Shown: positions 1 to 12,274 of the stretch, piece by piece
How the letters are laid out: every line of letters begins with the position of its first letter
How positions within the stretch are numbered: the first letter of the stretch is position 1
Assembly (NCBI GenBank): GCA_020746995.1
Contig: JAGPXD010000002.1
Coordinates: forward strand, 434,001-498,000
Reading direction: 5' to 3'
Length of the DNA stretch: 64,000 nucleotides
Origin: Plectosphaerella cucumerina
Taxonomy: Eukaryota > Ascomycota > Sordariomycetes > Glomerellales > Plectosphaerellaceae
Notes under the pieces: generated by a model
Told to the model about the DNA's origin: nothing
Databases searched by the model: none
What the model saw: only the letters and a program-made list of their open reading frames with translations
Position numbers and translations under genes: made by a program

Positions 1-781
1 ACGTCAACACAAAGGGCACATATCCCACCCTCTACTCAATCGCCTGCTTCGGAGCCGCAGGCGCTACTGCCGGCTCCTGCATCACCGCCGTCGCCTGCCC
101 CTTTGAGCTCACCAAGCTCAGCGCCCAGGTCTCGGTGCTGCTGTCCGACCAGAAGAAGCTCGCCGAGGCGAATTGCCGCGTCACAAACGGTCACAACGTC
201 GCCGCGAGCTACCAGAACAAGGGCACCATCAAGACCATGCGGAACATCATCCGCCATCGGGGCATTTTTGGCCTGTACACCGGTTTCAATCTCCATTTAT
301 GTGAGTTGCCCGAGTCTGGCCCTGAAGGGGGTGGTTTTCTCCATCTTGCTAACACCGCCTCTAGTACGAGATACGCTGGGGACGGCCATCTACTTCATGG
401 TGTATGAGAGCGGCAAACAGCTTGTCACCACGTTTGGGGGCGATCACCCCTCGACCAACAAGCTTGCTGTCGTCACCTCGGGTGGCCTCTGTGGCATCGT
501 CTCTTGGGCCATGATTTGTATGTCACCCCTGACGTAACCCACGATTCGATGAGCTAACAGCCATAGACCCCATCGATTCGGCCAAGAGCATATACCAACG
601 CAATTCATTGCTATACTCGCGTGGCCAGACAGTCGAGCCGCCGCCCAAGATCCAATTCTTCCGGAAACACATGTACCGCGGTCTCGGCGTGTCCATGGGC
701 CGCTCCTGTGCCGTCAACGCGCTCTTCTTCTCCGCCTTTGAGTTTATCAAGAAGCACGTCAGCGCCATGGAAGACGACTGA
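1..781 (+). CDS. Mitochondrial carrier family (SLC25) protein, 5' end missing
   Basis: This is the C-terminal 221 residues of an inner-membrane metabolite carrier; the start lies outside the window. The frame begins at base 3. Exons read as <1-300, 365-517 and 567-781, with introns GTGAGT..CTAG and GTATGT..ATAG. Two carrier signature motifs of the P-x-[DE]-x-x-[KR] type are visible: PFELTK near the left edge and YPIDSAKS just after the second intron. The segment RDTLGTAIYF also suits the even-numbered helices of these carriers. Family members are about 300 residues, so roughly a quarter is missing. The substrate cannot be told from the sequence visible. Confidence 0.87.
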
Positions 782-2223
782 GACTGTCGGGCTCTATTTT
801 TCTTTTTCTTCTTCAAACCCACCCGCAATCGGAAAAAAAGGGGTTCGGGCACGTGCTCTACTTTTGTGTGTATGGAATACCTGGCGCGGGTTGCATCTAC
901 GGTTCGGAATAGGCAGGCGGGCAGGCGTTAGGAATTGTATTACTCCGGTTGCGGGCTGTACCCGTACGGGTCTGCCGCGGATGGGCGACAAATGCCATCA
1001 AGTTGCGACAGCATATAGCAGAATAACAGTGCAAACAAGTTCAGTACATGGCGGGGGCAGGGAGCCTTCTTGGTTATTGCTTTCAGGGATCTGGGTGCAG
1101 CGACTGCCAGGTCAGTGGCATCTTCGGTGTGAAGAGCAGGCCGTGCACAGTGTCATGATGTCTTTCAGATGATTGTTCAGAAACCTGAAGAACAAGAGGC
1201 ACAGTGTGGTACAGTGCAGGTGACGCATATCAAACACTGTACCGCGATAGTCGCCATGCACCCAGCCACGAAAGAACGTCGAAACTCGCAGCAGTCACAG
1301 ATGCCACCACCACAATAGCATGAGAATTTGCTGAGCTTGTGGCGTGTCTGATTCCAGTGACAGAGTTCCCAGACAGTCAGTCATCCGTTCAATCCGGGTC
1401 AGGCTCATCAAATATCTTTTTGCCGTTCCTCGTCCAGTCGTGCGTGCCTTATCCCCTAGAATCCTGTAAACCTCTTTGAGCGCCTCGGCAGAGATCACCA
1501 ACTGCAGAGGTATACTGGTATTTGACCTTTATACCGATACAAACTGGAGTTGACATTCGAATGATTCGATCATCACGGGTTCCTTGGGAAGGGACGCTAA
1601 AGAGCACGCTAACCCCAATCCGATATCCGTAGTAAACCCGACCACCACAGCACCCCGGCCCCATCCTGACCCTGCTTGCCTACTTCCTCCACTGTCGCAT
1701 CAACAGGTTGGGCATCCATCCATCCAGACAGAGACCCCTCCTCGCATCCTGCAAAGGACTCCTGCATCTCCTGCATCTGCATCGCCCGCGCCTCCTAGAC
1801 GAGGGCGGACGACGTCTTGACCGCCTCGGGACACATTGCGCACTGCGCAGTCGTGAACCCCGCGCTCTTACCCTGCCTTCGAGTCCTGCCTCTCAAGTTG
1901 GCTCGGTCGCGTGGCGTTGGTACTGGATCTGACTTGACCTGGCGCGTCATCTGGCTCGCCGCCACTATATCGTTCCGAACCAGGACTGCTTTTCCTTCCT
2001 TTTCTTTTCTTTTCTTTCCTTGACTGTACCACTCCAGGTGGCAGGAGGCTGCTGCGTTAAGAAGGCTCGCAGTCGCCGTCGTGGCAGCTCGGAAACCCTA
2101 CGCCTCCAGGGCCTCAGCCCTTGCTTTGCTACTAACACACATCTCCTCGGTTCGCCCTCTTTGACGACGTCAGACTCCTCTCTCTGATAAGACGATGCCG
2201 CGGAAATAGCCAGCGCGCCTGCC
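782..2223. other. Intergenic region between carrier and DUF2293 gene
   Basis: No convincing coding sequence; only short overlapping open frames without family features. It should hold the 3' UTR of the carrier and the promoter/leader of the next gene. A T-rich TTTCC/TTTTC tract lies at about 1988-2020. No tRNA or transposon remnant was recognised. Confidence 0.5.
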
Positions 2224-4965
2224 ATGGGGAGAGAAAAGAAATCGACGGCCGGGCCGTCCACCGCCAAGGACCGGCACCGTCGCGCCGTCAAGGAGATCAA
2301 GCGCAATGCGCCTCTGCCACCAGGCCTCGTCGCGAGGAAGGCGGCGCCCGTATCAAAACACAAGACTGTCCTGGAACTAGTCGAGAACAAGGACTTCAAG
2401 AAGAAGCCGCTCGACTTTGAGGTACCCTGACCAAACGTGGACCGGCGGGCCTGGAGGGCTCGTCTCGCTTGTGTTGCCTGCTTCTCTGACCATATCGTGA
2501 TACTACAGAACACAACCCAGCGCGAACCACCACCACTCTTCGCGTTCGTGCCCCTGGGTAACCCTGAGTTGACCCTCAAATGCAAGGACCTGTCGCGAGA
2601 GCGCGGGGCCATGGTATACATCGTCTCTGTACGCCCGCGCGCCTCCCTTCCCTAGCTTCCCTTGCTCGCTTGACCAGTGTTAACCTCCAGACACAGACAC
2701 CCACTCACTTGACCACGGACTTGTCGCACCAGATGAACCGCGTCGGCTACCACTTCCGCTCGCAGATAGTTCAGGAAGCCATGGAGGAACTGGACATCGA
2801 CGCGATATATGAGCCAGTCGTCGGACCCCTAGGCGTCGAGGTCATCCCAGAGTCCCAGCAGGAGATCAACGAACAGGCCAACGCCGCTCTATGGGAGCTG
2901 TTCCCCAAGATCCCCCACATCGACAGGGCAGAGATCATCAACCACGCGTTCAAAAAGGTTTGTCCCACCCCCCAGGAAGATGCTCAAGGCCGTCTCCGTA
3001 ACCAGTCTTCGCCATCACAGGGCCAAGTCGCCGGCGGTGAGCCCCTCGTCGGTCTACAGCCTAGCCTGTCGCTTTTCCGGCGCGTGCAGCTAGCAGTGCT
3101 GGCACACATCCGCCACAATCACACTCGCTACGACCGCCTCCTGAAAGAGACCTCCTGGTCCAACGCCAGGCGAGTCACCGAAGAGGTCTGTCTCGACTTC
3201 CTCGTCAAGTGGCGGGGCGATGACGAGAGCGGAAAGGACCAGCTGGACGAGATCATCAGGGAGGTTGTCGTGCTCTCTGACGACGATGACTCGGATGACG
3301 ATGAGGACTCGACCTCCGACGTCGAGATCGTTTCGTCCCGCGACATATCCATGCAAGCCCGTACACCTGGAGCCCATATTCCCGGTATCCCCTCCGGCCC
3401 GTCCACGGTCCCCTACCGAGAGAGCACCGTCGGCGGCCACGGACAGCCTCCGGCGGGAGCACAAGACAGACCCCAGGAGCCAGCCAAGCCCAAGGGTAAG
3501 TCAAAGAAAGCTCTCAAGCGCGAAAGAAGGAGAAACAAGAAGGGCCTCAAGCGATATGAGGCCAACAACAAGCGGTACGAGAACGCTTGGGACGCAGCCA
3601 TCCAGCGAAACCGGGCCGCAGCCGCGGCGCCGAGGGTGGCCACGCCTCAGGCCTTAACACCTCTGGCCGCGCAAAACGGCTTCGTCAGCCGTGGTGCTTC
3701 GCCCAGAGATATCCACATGCACACGCCCCAAGGCGAGCAGCCTCTGCAAGGAGATCCCTCACAAGGTTTCGAGAATGTGCCTGCTCGGTATCGGAAAGCC
3801 CGCACGCCAGGCAACGGCTTTGGTCTATCCGACGGCGCGTACCACGGCGCTCCTTCCCCTATTTCATACGGACACCCAGCCCCAGAGTACGCGCAGAACA
3901 AGGTAAACGAGCCCAGCTCCGGGAGTGGCGCGGGCCAGAGGGCTTGGCCCGGTGCGAGCCGGCAGACACAGCTCCAGGACATGCTTCATCCTTCGATCGA
4001 ACCCCTATCACCAGGAGCTCCGCCCCCGGGGCTGCAGACGTATCGCCCCATGGTACATGAGCCGTATCCGGCGCAGCGCCGCCATGTTGATCCTGCAAGG
4101 GAGGTGATTGTGATTCGTGAGTCTTACGCAGAACCTGGCCCGAGCATGTACCCTTTGGCACAGCCTCGTCACGACGAGCGGGGCAGGATGTTCGAACCTT
4201 ACGAGGAACGCGCCCCTGTGGCATACGCGGGCGCTCCTCGCTCCTCCGTTGCTTGGGACGCGGCTGCTGCTCCCCCAAGACAGTCCGCTTGGGGAGAGGG
4301 ACATGCCCTCGCCGGCGATAGGTATGGGACACATCCGGGACCTGACCAGAGGCTGGGACAGTCCCGCCCGCACCCAGAGGACATGATGCTGCACAACGGA
4401 AGGCCCTATCCGGAGCACAGTGGACATGTCAGACCGCCAGGTGATGGCCACCAGTACATGGAGCGCCACCACTGGCCTGCCCAGGAGACACACACCCAGC
4501 GTGACGGGTTCATGGTGTTGCGTGAGCACCCCAAGCCAATGGAGCAGCCGCGGAATGAGCCGTTCATCCAGCTCCGGGAGGCACCTGTCATCTACTCCGA
4601 ACCAGGCCCGCCTCGAGACATGGCGCAGCACATGGATCCTCGTCACACATACGTCAGGGTTGAAGATGTGCCCGAACATGCCAGATACGTTGCAGCAGGA
4701 GAGGCCAGATATCATTACCAGGAGCAGCCTCCTCAGGCTGTCTATGGGGGACACCCTCAGCCTCATCTGCGAGAACAGCAGTAAGTAAGCCGTCGTTTCC
4801 TCTAAGCATGACTAACCTAGATTCAGCGCGATGGGACACGCGGCGCCATTCGAACACTCGCCATCAGCTGGAGGTCCTGCGTATCGGCAACACCCCCAGG
4901 ATCGACGGCAAACACCTCGCACGCCGTTACAGCCGTATCACGACGTGATTGTGATCGACAGCTGA
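2224..4965 (+). CDS. DUF2293 domain-containing protein (827 aa)
   Basis: Exons are 2224-2421, 2509-2628, 2691-2957, 3021-4780 and 4827-4965, all closing in frame. The N-terminus is basic. Residues of about 105-250 match the fungal DUF2293 domain as I remember it (HMNRVGYHFRSQ-like start, IPHIDRAEIINHAFKK, then RRVQLAVLAHIRHNHTRYD). An acidic D/S tract, a lysine/arginine-rich stretch (about 305-330) and a long proline/histidine-rich, probably disordered tail follow; the last exon ends DVIVIDS. The ATG sits in a good context. The intron at 2958-3020 is 63 nt with no stop, so it would be translated if retained; it is inferred from splice signals and domain continuity. Function unknown; the basic tracts suggest a nuclear or nucleic-acid-associated role, but that is only inference. 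Confidence 0.82.
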
Positions 4966-5509
4966 AGCGGCACATGAGCACAAGCTCTACACTGAAGAAT
5001 CGACGTCTTCCCTTCAGAGGGGAGGGACATATGAGGAAAGGGTATTCCCATACACGACCTGAACTCGGGGTTATATCACGGCGCAAAGGTAGAGGGTGTG
5101 ATCTCGGCAGCGGGGGAGGACAATGCTGCTAACGGATGGATTCTCGAGGCTTTGCATGATACCCAGGTGTGGTCATTGGCTGGTGTTAGATTTGTACGAG
5201 CTCAATGAGACGATGGTCTTTGGCAATGGACCAACTGATACGCTTAGAGTGATGACATCACAGGCAACGACAAGATGACAAGCTTTGAATGACATGTTCG
5301 CTCTACCGGCGCCTCTCCCCGGGGGACGTCATAAGACATCTCCGAGGGAAGAGGTCCAAAACGGACGGGGCGGCATTTCACAATATTCTGCTCTCCCTGT
5401 CCAGCTGGCGGCGCTCAACCCGTGAAATCTACTCTGGAAAAAAAAAGATGATGCGTCGTGATGATGACTCATGCCTAGCGCAGGGCCCGAGGGAGAGACC
5501 GCGCCCGCA
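4966..5509. other. Convergent intergenic region
   Basis: 3' flanks of the DUF2293 gene (+) and LSm1 (-). Nothing else recognisable. Confidence 0.5.
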
Positions 5510-6211
5510 TTACAGCAGGATCTCGCCCATGTTCTCGCCCTCGAAGCCCAAGGTGGCGAGCTTGCGCAGGCGGGCCTTGTCGCCGACCTTTTCGCGCTCC
5601 TTGCGCTCGTCGGAGAGGCGGGTGACGGTCTCCACGTCGGCAGGCTCGTAGCCCGGGGGAGGGTCGTCGTCCCTGTCGAGGTCGATCTCGCCGAGGAGGA
5701 GAACGTTCTCGCCGCGGACGAGAAAGACGCCGCGCTTGACGTCGGCGTAGAGGCCCGGCTGGCGGGGGGCGGAGGGGGAGGAGGGGGAGGAAGAAGCGGC
5801 GGGGTGGGCGAAGATGCGCTCGACGGTGTCCTGGAGGACGAGGTTGGCTTGGTAATGGGGTAGTTGCGTCAGAAAGTAGTTGAGATACAGAGAAAGGGAG
5901 GAGACGAGACGTACCGAACTGGTCCCAGCTGCGTAGGACGCCGATGAGCTTGCGGCCGTCGCGGAGGGCGACCATGAGCTTCTCTGAGGGGAGGGGGGGA
6001 AAAGCAGGACGCGTCAACGGTGTGTGCGGTGCGCGCGGGCTTCCGGCGCGGGCTTCTTACTGTCTGTCAGGTCGAGCAGCTGGGCGGCCGTGGTGAACAT
6101 TTGCGGCGGGAGCTGGGAGGGCTGCGACGAGGACGGGGGCGGCGCGGCCCCGCGGCCGAGGACCGGCTGGCCCTGTTGCGCCTGGGGTTCTGAGATGTGG
6201 AGGCTCTCCAT
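5510..6211 (-). CDS. lsm1: LSm1, Sm-like subunit of the Lsm1-7 mRNA decapping activator
   Basis: Exons on the minus strand are 6211-6061, 5983-5915 and 5847-5510, giving 185 residues. The Sm fold is clear: LTDKKLMVALRDGRKLIGVL, then RSWDQFANLVLQDTVERIF and the Sm2-type GVFLVRGENVLLLGEID. The extended C-terminal tail with EREKVGDKARLRKL is typical of Lsm1 rather than Lsm8 or Sm proteins. Lsm1 gives the cytoplasmic Lsm1-7 ring its identity; the ring binds oligoadenylated mRNA 3' ends with Pat1 and promotes decapping in P bodies. The first 38 residues are a Gln/Pro/Ser-rich extension. A Ser/Pro stretch (SSSPSSPPAP) is inserted between the two Sm motifs. Confidence 0.93.
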
Positions 6212-7721
6212 GTCGATGGTGTGTGTTTGTGTGTGTTGATGTGCGTACTTTAGGCCGGGCTACCTCTTCATGAGGGCGTAGGATTTGGAATGTTCTTCAG
6301 GGCGGTCTGCTGTGTGCCTTCGTTGTCGTCGTCTGGTCCATACACCAGTTCTTGGGCGAGAGGCGTCGTCGCGGGAGGGATGGGTGAGCTATTTGGAGCT
6401 TTGGAAGTCGACAATCATCCGGATTCTCGTCGTCTGCTGCTGGGTCGTCGTGAGCCGTCGTATTCGTACAAATCGTTGGAGGCGCGAGGAGCTGTTAGGT
6501 TGGGAAACAGCACGCCGGTCTGGGGCCGTTGTGATTCCAGATCGGAATATCCCTGCCCGGATTGGTAGCGGGGCGGAATGGACTGCTCACCTCGGTGAGC
6601 CACCGCTGGAGTGCGCCGGGGTCACTGCGGGAAAATGCTTGCGCCGCGAAGTCACTTGAATTGTTAGTGCCCAGACGCCAGAAAGTACCCTGCCCCAAAT
6701 AAGAATGCGGGTTGCAAAGGCAAAGTACCTCCCCTGTATCTGACAGTATGCCGACCCCTGAGGCGCGACACGGTGGACCGGCAGCTCCCGTCGTCTCACC
6801 CAATCCCTGCTGCCAAAAAGAGAGGATGATCTCAGACTGATGCGGGGCATTTTTCTGCGCATCGGTCGATGGAGGGGTAGCTAAACCAAGCACCGAGGCC
6901 ATCTCCGAGGCCACGGATCCAGCAAATGACAAAAAAACATACACTTGATACCTCACGCCAAGGACTCGCATACGGTTGATTGACATCATATTCTTGTTCT
7001 AAATTCACTGACTTCACGGATCTACGCACACTACTACAACTCGCCCCCTCAAGAGGGGAGGAGGCGCAGGCTACGACGAGCTAAAGCAGTCGGGGACACC
7101 GCCGAGGTACATCGGGCTCAGTCACCGATCCAGCGCTAGACGCTGCCGTTCCATCACGGGAGTGGCTCCGGGACGGGAAGAGTATATGGCCATGTGGACG
7201 AAGGAAGGAAAAGGAGAAGAAGAAAGAATCTCAGAGTCTCGCCCCGTAAACTCCAGCGTCCCGCCAGAGTCCGGGTTGCTTCTGTTTTATCCCCATCCGA
7301 CCGAACCCTTTACCCGTGTGTCATGCTGCGCGGGGAGGGAGGACTGGAACCCCCTGCCTGCCAACGGTTCTAATCCCAGCATGCCGACAACGCCTTGAAC
7401 CCGGATGCATGTGTACTTTTTTTCTTTGGTGAGCGGTGGTTAATATGGTGTAAAGACGGTAGAGCAAATGCAGCTGCAGCGTGTCACCTCCTCCAGTTGA
7501 GGAGGTGGCCGGCGCGGGTTTTGTATCAGCCGAACTTCAGTCGGCTGAGGCTCGAGACGATGGCTACTGATCGTAGTGGCCGGTCGGCGACAGTTCCAGA
7601 GGATAGTCGCGCGCGCCTGGAAACGCGTCTGCAGTGGTCTGTCGTCCTGTTGTCGATGGCATGGCCATGTGGGGAAAATGGATGCGTGCGCTTCTTTCGC
7701 GTGCTTGCTTCCGAGTCCCTC
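6212..7721. other. Intergenic region upstream of LSm1
   Basis: No gene I can defend. A 164-codon minus-strand open frame at 6495-6989 contains GTGAGC and GTACTT donor-like and CACTAAC branch-like signals, but no recognisable domain; it is discussed in the findings. The remainder should be the LSm1 promoter and the 3' flank of the Nudix gene. Confidence 0.4.
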
Positions 7722-8329
7722 TCAGCGTTGCATCGTACACCTATTCAGGGCCTCGAGGAGTTCCGGCCTTGCGGCCAGCGCCTCCTTGGCTTGTGAATAT
7801 GTCATCCACTGCCGCTCCCTCTTGTGCGCCTCTGGCCACTGGTCCTCCTGCCTCGTGACGGTGACCTCGTAGAAGCGGTATAAACACTTGTCTTTGGAAC
7901 CGTTCTTGGGTGGTCGCGTTTCGGGAATGTCGCCCAGGTCGAAGTCGATTTGGATGCAGATGCCTGCCTCTTCCCAGGCCTCGCGCTCGGCAGCCTCGGT
8001 GCACTCTTCGTCCGTCTCCCAGCCGCCTTTGGGCAGGACCCAGCCTTTCCGTCGGGTGGACTGGATCATGAGCACGTAGCGCTTGTCCTCGGTCAGGGGC
8101 ACCACGCCCGCCACCAGACGCTCGCCCTTGGGGCTGTAGCCTGCAGAGAGAGCCGTTAGTCTGGACCCCGAGCCCCCGAGCCAGCTCCAGCCGAAGCAGG
8201 AGCAGGAGCGACCGACGCATCGCCTCGCCCTCGAACAAAGGGAGGCATGCGCCGGCCGAGCCTCACACACTTACGCTGATTATTCCTTCCGACGCGGGAC
8301 TCCATGGTCTTTTCCTTGGATGAGGACAT
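7722..8329 (-). CDS. aps1: Nudix hydrolase, diphosphoinositol-polyphosphate/diadenosine-polyphosphate phosphohydrolase (Aps1/Ddp1 type)
   Basis: Exons 8329-8275 and 8140-7722 give 157 residues. The Nudix box GX5EX7REUXEEXGU is complete (from the second glycine pair of KGGWETDEE to WEEAGI). RLVAGVVPL and IQSTRRKGWVLPKGGW are characteristic of the Aps1/Ddp1/DIPP group, which removes the beta phosphate from inositol pyrophosphates and cleaves ApnA. The chosen start (MSSSKEKTMESR) matches the usual length of this family; an in-frame ATG at 8386 would add 19 residues. The single intron (GTAAGT..CAG) splits an arginine codon. Confidence 0.92.
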
Positions 8330-11300
8330 TTTGCTGGCGGTGCAAAATGCGTCGGGGTGTGTTGCGGGGCGGAGAGGGGCGGTCATGGGAGTGTCTGAAT
8401 AGTGGCAGTCGGTCGGGGGGCGGTACTGCTACTGTTTGGCGGGGGCAGTGCTGGGGGTTGGTGGTGAATGGGCAGGAGGAGGTTCGTGGGTTGGCTTGAG
8501 AATCGGCGTGGAGGGGGAAAGGCGAGGAGGGGTAAAGACCAGCGTGAAGGTCTCTGAGCGAGGCGATCAGAGTGAAAAGGCTGAATCAACAGTGATTCGA
8601 CATTGTCGCGTGAGTTTGAAGTTTTTTTTTTCCCTGATTCTGTTGGCGCAGCTCACAAGCCCTGCAGCAGGCAGGAAAGTGACTCGGCTGCTATGGCTGT
8701 CTTCCTGCAGACACACGGCGTTTTTGGCGGCCGTGACGCACGCGACGCGACAATTGAGCCGTGAGAAGAAGGGGGAAGACGCGAGAGAAGTCGCAGGCGC
8801 CGATGAGCCGTGGCGAGGGAAGCCTGGCCGGTTTCGGGGGCGCGTGGTGAAGCAGGTTGTTTTCCGAATCGGAGCGTCTTCTGCAGAAGCTCAGAGACAG
8901 AGCTCGCGGCCAGTTGGGACGATGGGTGCTGTCGAAGAAAGGGGGTGGTTTTTTTTGGAGGGCAGTGGGCGGCAGCGCCTACAATAAGGGGGCGTGGGTG
9001 ATGTGTGGTGGGTGGTGGGGGAAGAGGAACAGGGCACGGCGGCACAGCGAGGGAGCAGCTGGGCGGCCGGACTGAGTGAGCAGCTTTTTTTTTGCGGAGC
9101 AGGCAGGTGGTGGTTCTTTAAGGCAGGTCGGATTTTGAGTGTGCGACTGTTCGAGTGGACGGAGGTACCGGGAGCTTGCGAGTAGCAAGCAAGATGATGG
9201 GGCTGGCGGTCTGGCTTGACGGAGGCGGCGGAAACGGACTGGTTCCTCGGGGGGGAGAGGAAAAAAAAGCGAGCGAGGCGGCGGCGACGGCGGCGGCGGC
9301 GGACACGGAGGGGGTCGAGTGGGAAAAGCCCAGTTCCAAGTGCGGTTCGGCTCCTTTTCTGGGCTGACTTGTAGAGGCAGGGTACCTAGGCTTTGCTGGG
9401 TAGGGAAGACGGCAAATACGTGGTCGCTTTGGTGCCGTGGTCCTGGTGCTGTCGTAGTGCCGTATGACGGACAGGGCACGCGAACAGGAACCGGCGAGAC
9501 ACCCCACGCAACTGACTGCTTGTTGTAGGTGTAGGGAGGTTGTCGGACGTGCAAAGGACACGCTGGTTGTCGGTGATTGGTATTCGAGGATAAATTTGCC
9601 TGAGTTGGTGGCGGTTGAAAAGAAGCAGACAGACAAGTCCAGACCAGGTCGGCCAAGCTGTCGGAAGGGACGGGGAAGGAGGTGGATGAGGAGGGAAGAA
9701 GGGTTCAGGTTGATGCTGCGATGCCCCGGTCGTTTGGAAGGTACAAGATGCTTGCCTCGTCTGTGACTCGCGGCGCCTAGCCAGGACGAGAGGGGATTTC
9801 ACCGGATTCAGGGGAAGCTAAACATGACTTTATACTTCACCCCGGACGAGCAGGCCATGGCCATGGCTTGGTTGGAGCTTTGGATGCATGTCGGAACTTC
9901 GAGCTTGTCCTCATCAATCGACGGGGGCAAGAGTGGGATGCATACAAATGGCGATGTACATGAGACTCAGGTACACTTGGGTGGTCCAAGACGTGCTGCG
10001 GTACTTGGCGTGCTCGGGACAGCAGCCTGAGCTTGTCATGTCAGTGGGGTGGAGTTTGGAGGGGGGTTCGGGGGCCTTGGCCTGGGTGGTGTGCCTTTCC
10101 ACGGGGTGGCAGGCTGGCAGGGAAGCTGCAAGTGAGTGGACGATGTCGGGTGCCCAGGTGGGGGGTGTGCAGTGATGCCAGGAGATCGGGAACGCTGACA
10201 ACGGACGGGCGAACCACGCGCATGAACAAAAAGCCGAGATCTGTCGCGTCGGATTCGTCGTGGGGCCCTGTGCGAGTCTCGGTGCTGGGAGGGTCTCACC
10301 ACTGCTTGCTCATGCGTCTTTGGGTCGGGACCTTCCTTCCTTCCTTTCTTCCTTCCCTTCCCTGCTATACTGGCAGCGTCAAGATGGCCTAGATCCTTCC
10401 AGCCGAGTCCCGTCGTGAGCAAGGGCGGGCGGGCGGGTAGGTACGGGATATGCAGACAGAAACAGCAGGCACAAGTGAGGGATCCTTAGGTACTGAGGGA
10501 AGGCAAGAACTTGAAGGCTCAACTCTTAGTCCATGTCTGTGGACGCAGGGCAGGAGCGACCCAGCCGGCGCCTATCCTATCCCCCGAAAAGCAGGCATAT
10601 CCGACGTCCACCTGCCCGTTGCTGCAGGGCCATCGACCACTGACACGACACTTGACGTGACATGCCGAGGACCCCACCGGGAATGTCAGTCATCTGGAAT
10701 GGTTTCAATGAGGCAATCGCCACGATGCACCAGCAGCGTGTCTCTTGTGCCTCAAGCTCCCACAGAACAGGATCAATGTTCCCCGTCTTAGTGGCCATGG
10801 TCCACCCAACTGACATCACAGCATGAAGCTGCCTCATCAGTGATACCTCAGACTCGAGCCCACCAGCCTGGAACACAAGTTGCCCGAGTTGCCGGAAGAG
10901 TCAGTGGTGACACACCAACACCGAGCCGACCTCACGAGCCTCCTCCCACGGTGCCCTCACTGTCAAGGTGGGGGGTATGCGGCCAACCTAGGGTGCCTAC
11001 TGGACTGGACATGTCTCTGCAGATGAATGATCAACTCTTGATTCTCGATGGAAAGAGTCACGCCCGCAGGCACGCACGCACGAGGCAGGAGTACTACTAC
11101 ATACCTAGCACGAGGGGGGCCGATGGAGGGGTAACTCGATGCGGGGCAACCACCTCGATTTCATTCTCGCTCTCTCACCACTTCCAGCAGCACCACTACC
11201 ACCCAGCAGCCGCTGCACTCGTTTGGTTGTTTGCGACTGGACTCATCATTCCGCGGCAGCCTGTTCGTTGCCTGACCCGGGGAATTTCTTTTCGCCTCAA

Positions 11301-12274
11301 AGTCTCCCATCACTAGCACAGCTCGTCAGGCTCTCGTTTCTGCACTTCCTGTTGCTTACCCCCGTCACCTGCACTTCGTCCAACTCTCACCCGCCGGCGC
11401 CGCCACAAGCACGAGCGATTTCCATTTGGTGCATCGGTTTTTAGCGGCCATTCCCAACCCCTCTCGCCCTCTCGACGTCCACTACTTCAGCATCCACCCC
11501 TCTTGGCACGCGCGGGTTTAAATCAACGTCCGAAGGCGAGGGATCTCTCTGCAATAGCTCCCCGAACACACGCTTCTGACACATCTGGATCCTGCTGCCC
11601 ACGCACACATCCGCTTCCGCCCAACCAACCCTCTCGCGTGTGCGTGCACGCTCGGCCCGTCGGTCGTCCTTGTCGGTCATCAGGCGCCTCCCGCCGTTTG
11701 ACCCCTGCCGCCTCACCCGGTCAGGGTCCTGTCCTTCTCCCACATCAAGGTGGAACGGTCCGCCTCGCCAGTACGGAACAGCCCGACCCTTGAACTTGGA
11801 CTTGGAGCCCGTCTCTCACCGCTGTCGCCGCCCCTGATCCGGCCTCCCACCCCGCCGCTTCTGCCGACCTGTATCGTACAGCGCAGCACAGCACACACAG
11901 TACAGCGCCTACCTACAGGCTACAAGCTTCCGCCCCAGCACAAGGTCAGCTCCCTTCAAGTTGGGAACCTGGACGCGGGGCCTTGCAGCCGCACCCGCTC
12001 GCCTTGCTCACCTTACCCTTCCCGCCCGCAACCACCGTCTATCCGCCGCTGCGCCCTGCCCATCACCCGGCAGCACCTTTGGTACCCCGTCAGACACCAC
12101 CAACTTCCGAATCACACACCACCACAACCAGGTCAACCAACATCTGACCTCCAAAGGTCTCCCCCCCAGCCCGACGGGTCACGTCCCTCGACGAACACCG
12201 TCGACCAAGCACGGATTTCGCTGTACGACGCTAGGTGAGGCCGGTTACGCTACCGCTGCGTTAGGCCTGCCCAC
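8330..12274. other. 3.9 kb gene-poor region between divergent Nudix and Ate1 genes
   Basis: Many overlapping open frames occur on both strands, all low-complexity or without family features, as expected in GC-rich non-coding DNA. Visible simple-sequence tracts include GGC-type triplets near 9276-9302 and a CTTC-type tract at about 10333-10361. The stretch from about 11,300 to 12,270 is rich in C/T and is probably the Ate1 promoter plus leader. I see no RNA gene or mobile element. Confidence 0.45.

Noticed and set aside
4008..4766. 252-codon minus-strand frame
   Set aside because: Shadow of the long DUF2293 exon.
7345..7390. GGTTCTAATCC resembling a tRNA B box
   Set aside because: Flanking bases do not form a T-stem, and no A box or acceptor stem is found upstream.
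8979..9656. 225-codon minus-strand open frame
   Set aside because: Low-complexity Pro/Ser/Arg sequence caused by C-rich repeats (CCGCC and CCTCC tracts); no domain.
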